64,000 nucleotides of DNA from positions 47,457 to 111,456 of the forward strand of contig VZTI01004827.1 of assembly GCA_013397865.1 (NCBI GenBank). Reading direction: 5' to 3'. Below the pieces are notes generated by a model. It ran no database searches. It was not told the origin of the DNA and was given only the letters and a program-made list of their open reading frames with translations. Positions 47,201-57,170 of this stretch are shown here, one piece after another. The position numbers and the translations under genes are program-made. The DNA is from Struthidea cinerea (taxonomy: Eukaryota; Chordata; Aves; Passeriformes; Corcoracidae). Each line of letters begins with the position of its first letter. Within the stretch, counting starts at the first letter, position 1.

Positions 47201-48204
47201 TTCTTAGCACTCTAAAAGCACTGAGACACCACAGCCCAGATCAGGGTTTCACTACACAGACACCTGAACCCGCTTAACCGACCGTGTGTGTTTATAAGGA
47301 GTGAGCCAAACTCACTGGGCTGTGAGGAGCTAAAATTTCATTCCCTGTCTCATGGACTTTTAGTTTAAATAGCTACAACAGATGAGTCATGGGAGGAGAA
47401 TCGCTGCCCTCATGCTGCAGGAGCATTGAGGAACCATCCACAGCCCAGGAGGCAGCAGGTGGCATGTCCAGGGCCTGAACCACACCTTCATCACAGGGAC
47501 CTTGGTCTTCTGTACCAGTTCTGCACTAAAACCAGAATGAACAAAAACCCCAAATCCCTTCAGAACTTTACAGAGGACACATGCAGAGGGTTCATATATT
47601 TAAATATTAGGTTTTGGATGCTAAAAGCTTTGTGAGCTGTTTTTCAATAACTGAGAATGATATGGCTTAGAAAATTGAGCAGGTGAGTCCTGTTCTGTAC
47701 AAAACATTTGGATATTTGTTTCCCAAAAGAATGCCTTAAAAGGCACCTGTACATTTGTTATGGATATAATAAAGTTACAGGGTTAGTTGCAGGATTTTCT
47801 GTTGTTTTGAAGCTGTTGTAGGTGGCTGGGGGTTGCTGGGATGTTTGGGAGCAGGGGAGGGCAGAACCAGAGTTCTGGCAGAAGCCTGAGGGAGTCCAGG
47901 GCAGCACAGGGGTGTTGGCTCAGTGCTTCCTACTCGTTGTGGTCCTGCCTGTTGGGGCTCTGTGGATGGGCACATCCATGGAATTACAGATTTAGGAATG
48001 AGAACATGCTTGTTCTGGAGGTACTGATGACCTGAGCAGAATTCAATGGCAGGTGACACCCAGCACCTTCTACCTTCTCTCTGCCCAGTACAAAACCATA
48101 CCGACAATGTGGCCTCACAGCCAACAATTCCAAGCATGTTAGAGACCACAAAGGCAGGAGAAGCAGATTTTAGATTAATAACATATGAATGAAATGTCTT
48201 TCAG
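44288..48204. other. Non-coding sequence, no gene seen
   Basis: About 4 kb of unique, mostly AT-rich DNA. A G8 run lies at about 46457-46464. I recognise no transposon, RNA gene or credible exon. Open frames such as 44687-45118 (143 codons, minus strand) lack any domain. Confidence 0.5.
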
Positions 48205-48455
48205 CTGCAGGAGGGTAGATTTACGTTAGATGCTGGAAAGAAATTCTTCTCTGTGAGAGTGGGGAGGCCCTGGCACAGGGTGCCCAGAGCAGCTGTGGCT
48301 GCCCCTGGATCCCTGGAAGTGTCCAGGGCCAGGTTGGACGGGGCTTGGAGCAACCTGGGGTAGTGGAAGGTGTCCCTGCCCATGGCAGGGGGTGGGACTG
48401 GATGAGCTTTCAGATCCCTTCCACCCCAGCACATTCTGTGATTCTATGATTCCAT
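48205..48455 (+). mobile_element. CR1: CR1 LINE 3' fragment (copy 10)
   Basis: It starts at CTGCAGGAGGGTAGATTTAC, a slightly different upstream block from the other copies, and ends in ATTCTGTGATTCTATGATTC. The upstream block suggests a different CR1 subfamily or a mosaic. No coding part remains. Confidence 0.95.
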
Positions 48456-50749
48456 TATAATCCAGAGAGAATCCAAAATGGCAAGAGAATCCTTGAAGAG
48501 TTTAAAGAAGTGAGGCAGATAAATACCACAGGGCCTTATGGGGGGACTGATACAGCCTGTTAATAGGGAGTAATTTGGGCTGTTGTTTTTGTAAGTGTGG
48601 TTTTGATATCCATTCCGGAGGACATTGCTGAGAGAGCTGCAGGGGATTAGAAACCCTCCAATCCAACCGCTCCTCTCTGGCAACCTGACTTTGCCTGGGT
48701 TTCTAAGGAGAAACAGTATTTTTTATGGGATCAGCTGGTAGAGCTGAAAAAAAATGGGCATGCTCCTGAGATCAGAGTTTGGCAATCAGTTCTGAAAATT
48801 GTATTTTTAAATCCAGTAGAGTATTGTCATGGTTCGAATACTCTTGTTACTTAAGCTTTATCACCTGACCACTGAGCACAAGAGCTGCTTAACACAGTCC
48901 TCTGAGTCTCCACACCTTTGATTTTACCCTAAAACGTTTGGATATTCCAACTAAAATGTGGAGCATCGTGCTTCTTGCTGTTATTATTCCTTATAGCAGG
49001 GATAGGATTAAATATGTTTGTATGCAAAAATAATCAAATACAGTGTAGGAAAGTGCAGCTGTGATAAAAGTTACTTCATCCTTTGGGGACGGAGGAGTTG
49101 GAAATATCTGTATGTTCAGATGCAGATAGGACCTGTTTGGTTGCTTTGGATGATTCACGAAATCAGGATGCCAGAAAGGGAGTAACTGGGAGGGGGCAGC
49201 GAGGCTTCTGGTTTGTTTCTACCTCTTTGTCAGGTACCAGCTTTAATTCCTTGTTTATGTTTGGTGCTTTCAAAAACCTGATTTTGTTTCCTTGCCTTAC
49301 CAGGCAGTTACCCCTTGCTCTGAAGCTTTTCACTTGTAATTTATTCCCACAACATTTAGCAAGTATTTCAACCTGCTCTGTGCACTGATGTCACTGACTC
49401 TGGCTGGTCGTGATGGGGATAGGATGGTTTGGGACAGAAGCGATGGACATGTTCACACCTGTTCAAGGTGCTGTGGGACATGCTGGCTCTCCGAGAGAGA
49501 GCTCGGTGTGCTCTGGGGGTCTCGTTTCAATCCCCGCCTCTGGTCCCTGAATGTGCAGGACCAGATAGATAGATAGTTAGATAGATAAAATTTACATTGT
49601 TTCTGTGTGTAATGGCAGTTACATGCATCTCATCAAATTTCCATCACTGATTCCCACTGTCATCCCAGGTCTTCCCAGCAGCTGCTCACATTAACCTTTC
49701 AGAAGAATGTCTCTGAACATGCGGGAAAACCCAGTTGCCTTGGACAGCTCAAGAATTGCTGTGGCTCTCATGTGCTCTTAAGAATTCTCTCAAATCCCTC
49801 TGGTAGCTGATTTTGTGGAATCCCTGACCATAAACCACCCACCCCCTCAGCTCAGCTCCATGGAAGCCACCCTTGGCTCAGCCAATTGCCAGGAACAGCT
49901 CAATCCTGTTCTGTATTTACCTTGAGAATGTTATTTATAGTTGATACCCGTTCTCAGCAATGTCTCCCATGTGCACTCAGCTGCTTTGCTGCAGAAAATT
50001 AATAATACTTGGGTCCTAATTCTGGTAGGGGCTCCCCTGGCAGCAGTGGCTGCAGGCTCTGCCTGTGCCCTGCTGGCGCCAGATGGGCTCTGCAGCCCCT
50101 CAAAGGTCAAGTTGAAAATGCCTGTCCATAAAAACTGACTCAGAGAAGGCAAAAGCATCTGAAAGAGCAGCTCAGCTCAGTTTCTGTAAAATCTGATCTC
50201 TCAGGTGCAAATGTATATCGTGGGGTTAGTGTGTGTCCCCCCCAATAGGGACCTGGCGGGGACCCTCTCCAGGGAGTCTCACCCGTTATCCTGTGAATGT
50301 TGTGGGAATCAGCTCAGAGGGTGGGGGGTGGATGCCTGGAGCAGCAGTGGGAGCAGGGATCGAGACAACGTAGATTTTTCCACCGTGTTCATCTTTGAGT
50401 TTTATCATTTGCCCAACTGCTGGAAAAGCAAAACCCTGAGATGCCAAATGGCTCCGTATTTACAGAATGCAGAATCCTGGAATGATTTCAGGTGTTCTGA
50501 CACCCTTTCACGTGGTCCTGCTGAGGATGGCCCCACGATGCAGCAGGTCCTTTTGTGTTTCCATCATGCAGTCCCTGTTATCCACCATACTGGGTGTTCT
50601 AACCTCTGCTCACATCTGATGTAAATGTGGAGTAGTGCTACTGGAAACGTTTGGGGCGGGGTTTGTCCCACAAGGCCTTGGCCTGATCTTCTCTGAGATG
50701 TTTCACACCTTTCCTTTTTTCTGACCGTTTGCCATAGTGGGGAAATTTA
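48456..50749. other. Non-coding sequence, no gene seen
   Basis: Unique sequence apart from a GATA microsatellite at 49563-49587. No repeat family or exon is recognised. This begins a transposon-free stretch that continues to the window end. Confidence 0.5.
49563..49587. repeat. Short GATA microsatellite
   Basis: Six GATA-type units with one GTTA interruption. Interrupted and short, so probably stable. Confidence 0.9.
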
Positions 50750-51010
50750 AAAAAAATTTTTCTAAATCAGATTTTATTCAAATAATAAATAACAACCTAT
50801 TAACCCAGCATGTTTTAATGCTCCGAATCTGAAGCTAAAGACTAGAGAGAGCACAAACATACCATTAAAAAAGCGTGCGCGGTTCTTCCTCCTGCCCAGC
50901 CTCTCCCCCATCGCGCACGCAAGCTGTCTCTTTAATAATGCAAAGGAGCAGTAAATTTCAAGCTGAGGATGGGCAATAACAAGGAGAGTTATTTCCACAA
51001 TGCCCCAGTG
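50750..51010. promoter_or_regulatory. Candidate conserved non-coding element with a CpG inverted repeat
   Basis: GCGTGCGCG at 50873-50881 and its exact reverse complement CGCGCACGC at 50912-50920 are separated by 30 bases, with TAAT-rich sequence on both sides (ATTAAAAAAG before, CTTTAATAATGC after). The arms resemble NRF1-type GCGCATGCGC words. CpG-rich arms surviving in AT-rich DNA suggest constraint, but conservation was not tested. Confidence 0.4.
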
Positions 51011-51480
51011 TCAGCCCCTGGCTTAGGCGCACACCTTATTAGTTCTAACAGGCTGGTTAGCATCGGGTCACCTCTGCGGCTCCGCTCCCCGCAGGGTCAC
51101 CCGGCTCCAGGCGGCATTTGGGGAGGGGGAAGGGAGGCGAGATTTACAGATTCTCTTCTCACCCGGCATTTTTAGCACTGGTTATTTTTATTTACACACA
51201 CCCCCTTCCCCTTTTACGCCTTGCCTTTCCCTTGTCCCCTCTCCCACCCAAAACCTGTGTAAATCCTGGTGGTGGGCAAACCCTCCCCGGTGAGTGTGGA
51301 TAGAGGGACTCCTTGGAATGGGGGGTTCCTCTGCTTCTCTTCAGAAGAGAAATAATTCAAATTCACCAGCCTGGGTGTGTGTATGGACAAATAACAATAT
51401 CCATAAGCCAGTGCAGATGAAAGGAAGCCCAAGGTGGTTGCACTCCAAATTAAGCATGACAGTAGCATGTCTGCAGTGAA

Positions 51481-51482
<2 letters not shown>
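51011..51482. other. Unique non-coding spacer
   Basis: A moderately GC-rich patch (51060-51130) is followed by pyrimidine-rich DNA. No gene is recognised. Confidence 0.45.
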
Positions 51483-51536
<54 letters not shown>

Positions 51537-51648
51537 TGTGAGAGAGAGATGGGNNNNNNNNNNNNNNNNNNNNNNNNNNNNNNNNNNNNNNNNNNNNNNN
51601 NNNNNNNNNNNNNNNNNNGTGTGTATGTGTGTATGAGAGAGAGATGGG
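51483..51648. repeat. GT microsatellite / minisatellite interrupted by gap
   Basis: About 25 GT units lead into TATGTGTGTGTGAGAGAGAG and ATGGG just before the gap. After the gap almost the same string, with one GT-to-AT change, returns and ends in ATGGG at 51648. The array is therefore a GT tract plus a higher-order unit of unknown copy number. Confidence 0.93.
51554..51618. other. Assembly gap (65 Ns)
   Basis: Sixty-five undetermined bases within the GT/GA array. Both edges end or begin in the same unit, so the true length may differ. Confidence 1.
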
Positions 51649-52379
51649 CGATGCTTCACTCCTCTCTCACTTTCTCAGGGCCACAGGAATTGTCTGTAGG
51701 ATGATTCTTTAAAGTGAACTAACACAGGGATATGTTAAAATGAATGTTCATTTTTTCCCTAACTGGAATGTAGGAGAAGCTGCCCATTATGGAAATGCAC
51801 AGGCGGTTGTGGCCCTCTCCCGGCCCCCTCCCCCACTCGCCAGCTCCCATCCCAAAATGAATGCAAAGAAATACTATTAGGCTGTCTGGTTATGTATTTT
51901 TTATGAGGCCATACAAGACACTGCCTGACCTCGTCCAGCTCATGTTATAACCACATTGAAGATGCTTTTCATTTGGGTTCTGCTTTTCAGCCTGGGTGAC
52001 CTCTATTAAATAAAAAAAAAAAAAGAAAAAAATGGCCTAATATGTGACCCCTGGGACGAGTCGCTTCAAGGATTACATTTAATTCATATGATAATATTGA
52101 AATATAATGTTTCTGTGTCTAATGTTTTGGATGTTTTTCTTTCTTCTTTATTTCAGGAATCCTTTGAGTCTTGTCGAGGTTTCTTTTTCCTTTTTCTTTT
52201 TGGAGGGGGGAGGACAAGTAACTCATGCTTGGTGGGCAGATTCTTAAAAATCACCTTTTTTCCCTTGGAAAGCCTGTGTGAACACAGCAGCCTGCTCTTC
52301 CCATCGCTTTGAAGGAGAAGAGGAGAAACAAAGGCAGGGAAATTATTTTTTATAAGAAAGTGTGTCTGGCTTGTCAAAA
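51649..52379. other. Non-coding sequence; A-rich tract and splice-acceptor-like site
   Basis: Unique sequence with a poly-A patch at about 52012-52031. A good + strand acceptor-like string, TTTCTTCTTTATTTCAG, ends at 52156, but no coding exon follows that I can support. Candidate regulatory sequence at 51840-51990 is a weak guess. Confidence 0.4.
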
Positions 52380-53170
52380 TCCAGCCTCACGCTTTGTTTC
52401 AGCGTTTGCTTACCCAGTTGATAAGGAGTGACCTGCTTTCCTGGCTGGGGGGGCACGGGCAGACCCCCCTCTACCTCCTTGCCCGCCTCCAGCTCCCATT
52501 GTCTGCCTCGGCCCCGCCGCTCCCCTCAGCTCCCCACGCACACGGAGTTGGTGCACGGACGCACCGCTGCATGCCCGCCCGGGCTGGAGCATCCCAGCCT
52601 TTGACAGACAACGCCTATTTCAGGGGTTTGGAACTTCTCCATAAAAATGTACACCGGGGTGAAACACAACTTGTGATGCTTCAGCTTAGGAGCAAATTTG
52701 CTTTTGCCAATTGCAAAAATAAATTTGACTCTTTCCTAAATATTCCGCATACGAAAAAACATTTAATAAAGTGCATTTTTCCCCCCGATCCTTGCACTAA
52801 AATCATGTTGCAAGGTGTACAAGGGAATTCAGCCATCAGCAGCAATCCAAACCGAGACCTTGCACCGGGAAGCAACGAAGCCCTTAATCATTCCCGGTAA
52901 TGACATGTTTGGAAAAAAGTGCCACACGTGTGCACCTTGTATTTTCAGCAAACATCTAATGCGAGGGTGTGAAACAGTGGCTGCGGTGCACGGTGTGCTT
53001 GTGCAAGGGCTTCCCTCCCCTCTTCCTCCTCCTCCTCCTGCTCCAGCCTGGCTGTGCTGCCCCGCTCACAAAAGCCGTGTCCTTAGAACAATAGGCCTGT
53101 GCTCCTGGAGACCCGTCCCGGCACACGCGATGCTGCTTCTGTGATGTTTGCAAGGGGATACACAACCCTG
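52380..53170. promoter_or_regulatory. Candidate conserved non-coding element with stacked palindromes
   Basis: The best part is 52600-52920. A perfect palindrome GCAAATTTGC (52692-52701) is followed at once by TTTTGC-CAATT-GCAAAA (52702-52718). AATAAATTTGAC, AACATTTAATAAAGTGC and CCCTTAATCATTCC words follow. CpG words remain within AT-rich sequence and no repeat is present. Enhancer identity is inference. Confidence 0.42.
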
Positions 53171-53279
53171 ATTATTAATTTTTTTTTCCTTTTTCCCACT
53201 GTGAGTGGAGCTGTGAAATAGTAAAATTAATTTGTGCAAAAATACCCCTGGAATAGCACTCGGGTTGAAGTAGTCCAGG
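53171..53279. other. AT-rich spacer
   Basis: A T-run and TAAAATTAATTTGTGC separate the preceding candidate element from the CpG-rich block. No gene is seen. Confidence 0.4.
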
Positions 53280-53728
53280 TCGGTGCCGCGTGGTTACGGC
53301 TGACCCTGGGTCCCCGCCGTCGTGGGAGCTCTCGACGCGCCCCATAAACCCTCGCCCTCCTGGGCGCCCGCTCCGGGAGGCTCGGGCAGGTGAGGGCCGA
53401 GTGCCGGTGGGGCTCGGGGCAGGTGAGGGCTCACAACTCCCAGCCCCGTTGCGTTTATTCGTGTCATAGGCTGAACCTCGACAGTTTTTGGCAAAAACCT
53501 AATTAGCGCCAGGTCTGGGGCCTGCGTTACGTGTATATGTGCAGCGGCGTTTTGTGTAGGATATTAAAAAAATATCCAGGCTTTGGGTTGCCTTTTGTAA
53601 GGCATGGAGCTGTGACCCTCCCTCCGCTGCTCCCTCCCCCCGGAGCCCCAGACTTCGCCGTGCCCTGGCTGCGAGCTTACATGGAGTTGTCTTTTTTTTA
53701 TTTTTTTTTATAAACCCAGTCACAACAC

Positions 53729-53765
53729 GGGAAGAGGAGGAGGAGGAGGAAGAGAGAGAAAGACA
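53729..53765. repeat. GGA-rich purine tract
   Basis: GAGGAGGAGGAGGAGG-type triplets pass into GAGAGAGAAAGA. Short low-complexity sequence. Confidence 0.85.
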
Positions 53766-54105
53766 GAACTAAAACCCCTTGAAGGATGGCTCTCCAAAAT
53801 TCCTGGCGGAACCACGGGGAATCCCTGGTAGCGCGGGAGCAGAGGTAAGGCAGCCTGCGCCCACCCTCCTGCCGGCCCCCCGCGCCCTCGCTTTTGGGCT
53901 GGGAGCGCGGCTTGTGGGGAGCGGGAGGGAAGGTAGAGGTGGGTGGGTGGGTGGCTGCTGGCTGGGTGGAGGAGACACCTTCGCCTCGCGCTGCTTAAGT
54001 GGGCGCGGCGCTGATGTGAATATGCAAATGGACGGCCGGGCGCGTCACACGTGCGGCTGCTCCCCCTCCCCGCGCTCCCCTCCCTCGCTCGCTCCTTTCC
54101 CACCC

Positions 54106-54137
54106 GGGGCTCGGGGGGGATGTGGGGACAGGGGGGG
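54106..54137 (+). other. Canonical G-quadruplex motif
   Basis: G-runs of 4, 7, 4 and 7 bases (54106-54109, 54113-54119, 54124-54127, 54131-54137) are separated by loops of 3, 4 and 3. This meets the classical rule exactly and lies in the CpG-rich block. A GGGTGGGTGGG run at about 53940-53955 adds a weaker one nearby. Confidence 0.82.
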
Positions 54138-54300
54138 CACCGGCCCCGTCCCGCCCGTCCCGTCGCACTCGTCCCGTCCCGCCCTGGGAGCGGCGGAGGT
54201 GCGAGGCCGGGATGGGAGCGGGGGTGACCCCGACACGCAGGAATGGACGCGATCGCTGCCGGGGGGCGTGGGGGGGCCCTGGTTGCCCCCGCGTTGCTGA

Positions 54301-55130
54301 TTGATGTCAGGGGCCAACAGGACCCGGCTTTCCTGGCGATGATGATGGTGATGGTGATTGCGATGATTACACTCATCATTAGTGGGAATTTGAATTTTGC
54401 GATGGTCAAGGCTGGGTGGGGGCATGACCCCCACGCCCGGGAATTTAAGGAAAGAAAAGACAGGATTTGGAAAATGATTAATTTATGCACTGGAAGGGTC
54501 GAGTTACAAAGGTTTTCACGCAGCCCCGTTTTATTGCGAGTATACTCCAAGATCGGCAAAAAGATGGGAAAGGCGTTTTTGTTATTAAAGGAAAATCCTT
54601 TATTGGAGGGATGATTTAGAAATTTACAGTCAATGCAATTTAATTTTATCCTTTGCCTTTTGCTTTATCCACATTTTAATAAAAGAGCCATGAAGAATAA
54701 GAGTAGCCGGGTGATTGCTGAACAAAGCAGATCTCGAGTCTGAATAGGATTTAAAATCGGTGCCTGCGCTCCCCACGCCTGGCGGGGCCGCGGGCAGCAC
54801 CCCCGGCTGTGCGCCCAGGCTGCGGGACGCTGCTGGTGATGACACACACCTTAACGCAAAATTAATATTTCATATTCAGGAGGCACAAACTTTGTGATAC
54901 GTTTCCTTCCCCTCTGTTTGCCTACCTGGTGATTTGGGTACACCTGATCACGTCTTAGGTTCATACGTGGTTATTCCATGGAGAGGGAGCAATTTCCAGG
55001 GGAGTGGAGTGCTGCTGGGGATGTCTGCCAGCACCCCGAGGTGGCAATGACCATGTGCAGTTCTGCAGAACGTCACTGGCATTAATTCACTGGGGAAAAA
55101 ACAAATGCAAAGCAACTCCATTAGTTTTTC
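54301..55130. promoter_or_regulatory. Candidate regulatory stretch with GAT/GGT triplet tract
   Basis: GATGATGATGGTGATGGTGA lies at about 54338-54358, followed by ACTCATCATTAGTGGG. AT-rich motif-dense sequence continues to about 54720, with another patch (AAATTAATATTTCATATTC) near 54860. No exon is supported. Low certainty. Confidence 0.3.
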
Positions 55131-55830
55131 TTAGGTATTACCAGGGACTTTAAAAGGATCTACTAATGGGATAACCGTATTCACTGGATTGATAAATAAA
55201 CAGAAAATCCCTAATTCTTTTGAGGCGTGGGGCTGGAAGCAGCAGATGAAAGTGACTCCAGGGTAACAGAATAAAACCCCTGTGCTGATACTGCCTGATT
55301 GATCATAGCATAGTGCACTAAGAGACAAGGAGTCAGCTGAGGGGAGAAGAGGGAAAAGGTGAGAGCCTGTGGAGCAGGAGAGAAGTGTAACCCAGTTCCA
55401 GCAGGACAAACCACGTGCCTGTGTGCCCTGCTCTCCAAAGCCTGCCCAGTGTCCCGCATGGCTCTGCCACCCAATGCCACGCTGGCCTTCAGCTCTCAGA
55501 CAGCCCAGCTGGTCAGTGTTGGGTTTTCCCTCATTATCCCGGTCTTTGTGGTTTTTCTCGCCGTGGCCGCAGGCCTGTCCTGTCTGTGGCCCACTCTGGG
55601 GTACACCCGGCACAGCCTCGTGCCAAGGGCACCGCGCCTGGAGGCAGCGTGGCTGCCAAGGGGCAGCGCGGGCAGGCCGAGCCCCGAGGACGCAGCAAGG
55701 CAGCGCTGGCTCAGGGGCCCTTTGGGGTGCCCGGCCCTCGTCCGGCACCTGCAGCCGTGTGCACACACACGATTCCCCGCGCTCGCTCCGCCGTGCCAAT
55801 AAAGAAGAAAGGCAGGGATGAGGATTGTTG
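55131..55830. other. GC-rich stretch open in several frames; no gene supported
   Basis: Three + frames (about 140-150 codons each, 55359-55837) and two minus frames (up to 262 codons, 55131-55919) are open together, as expected of GC-rich, stop-poor DNA. One + frame, from an internal ATG at 55458, encodes a 26-residue hydrophobic stretch that could span a membrane, but the rest is Arg/Pro/Ala-rich filler. I recognise no protein family. Confidence 0.4.
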
Positions 55831-56255
55831 CTATTGATCTGCCCAAGGGGATCATTAGGCATCAGTATCAATCTACAAATCAGTGGGCCTGTGTTACTTG
55901 CTTGGGCAGTCATTGCCAATTTGTTCCTATTAGATGGCCGAGCCCGGAGGTGTTTGATGAGCAGATTGGGTCTTTATCTCGGCGCTGGAGAGCAGGCGGG
56001 CGCGGGGAGACGCCGCAGCTTTGCAGGATTTCTGCTGTTTGTTTGTTTTCTTCTGCTGAAACCCTTTTCACTGCTCTGTACAGAATTTTGTAAGGGCTGA
56101 ATGTGTTTCTGCTTTATGGATGGTTTTTCATATCATCAGATTAAACATATTGAGAGTTTAGGAGAAACTATTTTAAAATAATCCCCTCGCTTTTATTCGG
56201 TCTGTTTACCAGCAGCACTCCCTATAAAAATACATATTCATGCCAGATTCTTTTG
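55831..56255. promoter_or_regulatory. Candidate conserved non-coding element
   Basis: Repeat-free mixed-composition sequence. Examples are GGGATCATTAGGCATCAG near 55848, CAGTCATTGCCAATTTG near 55906 and a CpG patch (about 55980-56015) passing into TTTGTTTGTTTTC. No coding frame is convincing. Inference only. Confidence 0.35.
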
Positions 56256-57170
56256 TTATCCTTTCCAGGTCAGACCCAACATTAGGAACGCAAACAATTT
56301 TGCTTTTGCTATCCCAGTGGCCATTCCCTGGGATTTATTGAGTTGTGCTTAGTGAGGTGATTGTTCTCACAATATTTCCCTCTGTGATTTAATTAATTAG
56401 GCCAAAAAATTAAAGCTTGCAGATAATAGTTTATTTTCGAAGTGTTTTTACTTGGAGGGGAGCCCTGTGGGTCAGTGGCCCCTTGGATGCAGCCCTGCTC
56501 TGTGTGGCACCTTCCAGAGCTGCCTCACTCATCTGCATATTTGCAAATAAGAAAAATGTTTAATAATATGCAAAATGAATAACAAATTTAGACCATAACA
56601 GGAGATGGAAATTAATGGCAAAAAAAAGGATCAAGCCAGTTCACATGAATGATCTGATCCGACATCAATGCCGTGTTATTTAATGCAAACCTTGATTCCG
56701 ACCGTTCCATCTCACTCCTCACACGAGCATCGCGCAGTTTAAACATCTGTCCAGCCGTTAAAGACCCTATTGACGCTGTGTTATTGGATTTCTAATTTCC
56801 AGGTTTTGTCAGGGGGTTTAACAGACTATATGAGTGTTTATAATTCCTAATGAGTTTAATCTCTAATTTGCCTCTGTTACCTGGGACTGTCAAATCTCTT
56901 TCTCAGCACTTGGTCTGTGAAAATTTAAAATACAGAAATGCAGGTTTCTAAAGAACTCGAAATATTTGTCATATCTTTTATATACAAATATATGTGCAGT
57001 AAACAGAACTATACATTCTTATTCTCTTTGAAGATCAAGCCTGATTTTAATCCTGCCTATCTGCTGCAATCACAATATATTACCTAAACCCAAGTTTCTT
57101 TGAGGACTTTTTGGATAGATGTCACTGTTTCATTGGAGATAAAATAAGGTGTGTTTTAGGATACCACATT
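56256..57170. promoter_or_regulatory. AT-rich homeodomain/POU-motif-dense stretch
   Basis: TAATTAATTAG occurs at 56390-56400. A POU-like composite, CTGCATATTTGCAAATAA, lies at 56533-56550 and includes the 10-base palindrome ATTTGCAAAT. AATAATATGCAAAATG follows. Many TTTAAT words continue to 56870. Together these look like enhancer DNA, but AT-rich DNA yields such words often. Confidence 0.38.

Larger units (their letters stand above)
53280..54300. promoter_or_regulatory. CpG-rich block, candidate CpG island / orphan promoter
   Basis: Two CpG-dense parts (53280-53470 and 53790-54300) flank an AT-rich gap. In the second, an octamer ATGCAAAT (54022-54029) and a palindromic CACGTG (54048-54053) lie 18 bases apart, and a canonical G-quadruplex follows. 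That is promoter-like content, yet no TATA box, exon or start context is convincing. The 279-codon minus-strand frame at 53720-54559 is Pro/Ala/Arg-rich and shares the region with other open frames, so it is judged composition-driven. A lncRNA promoter is possible. Confidence 0.5.

Noticed and set aside
51450..51704. Cys/Val repeat or Thr/His repeat open frames
   Set aside because: Translations of the GT/AC microsatellite and its gap.
53720..54559. 279-codon minus-strand open frame, the longest in the window
   Set aside because: Pro/Ala/Arg-rich product from CpG-rich DNA, overlapped by other open frames on both strands; no domain or start context.
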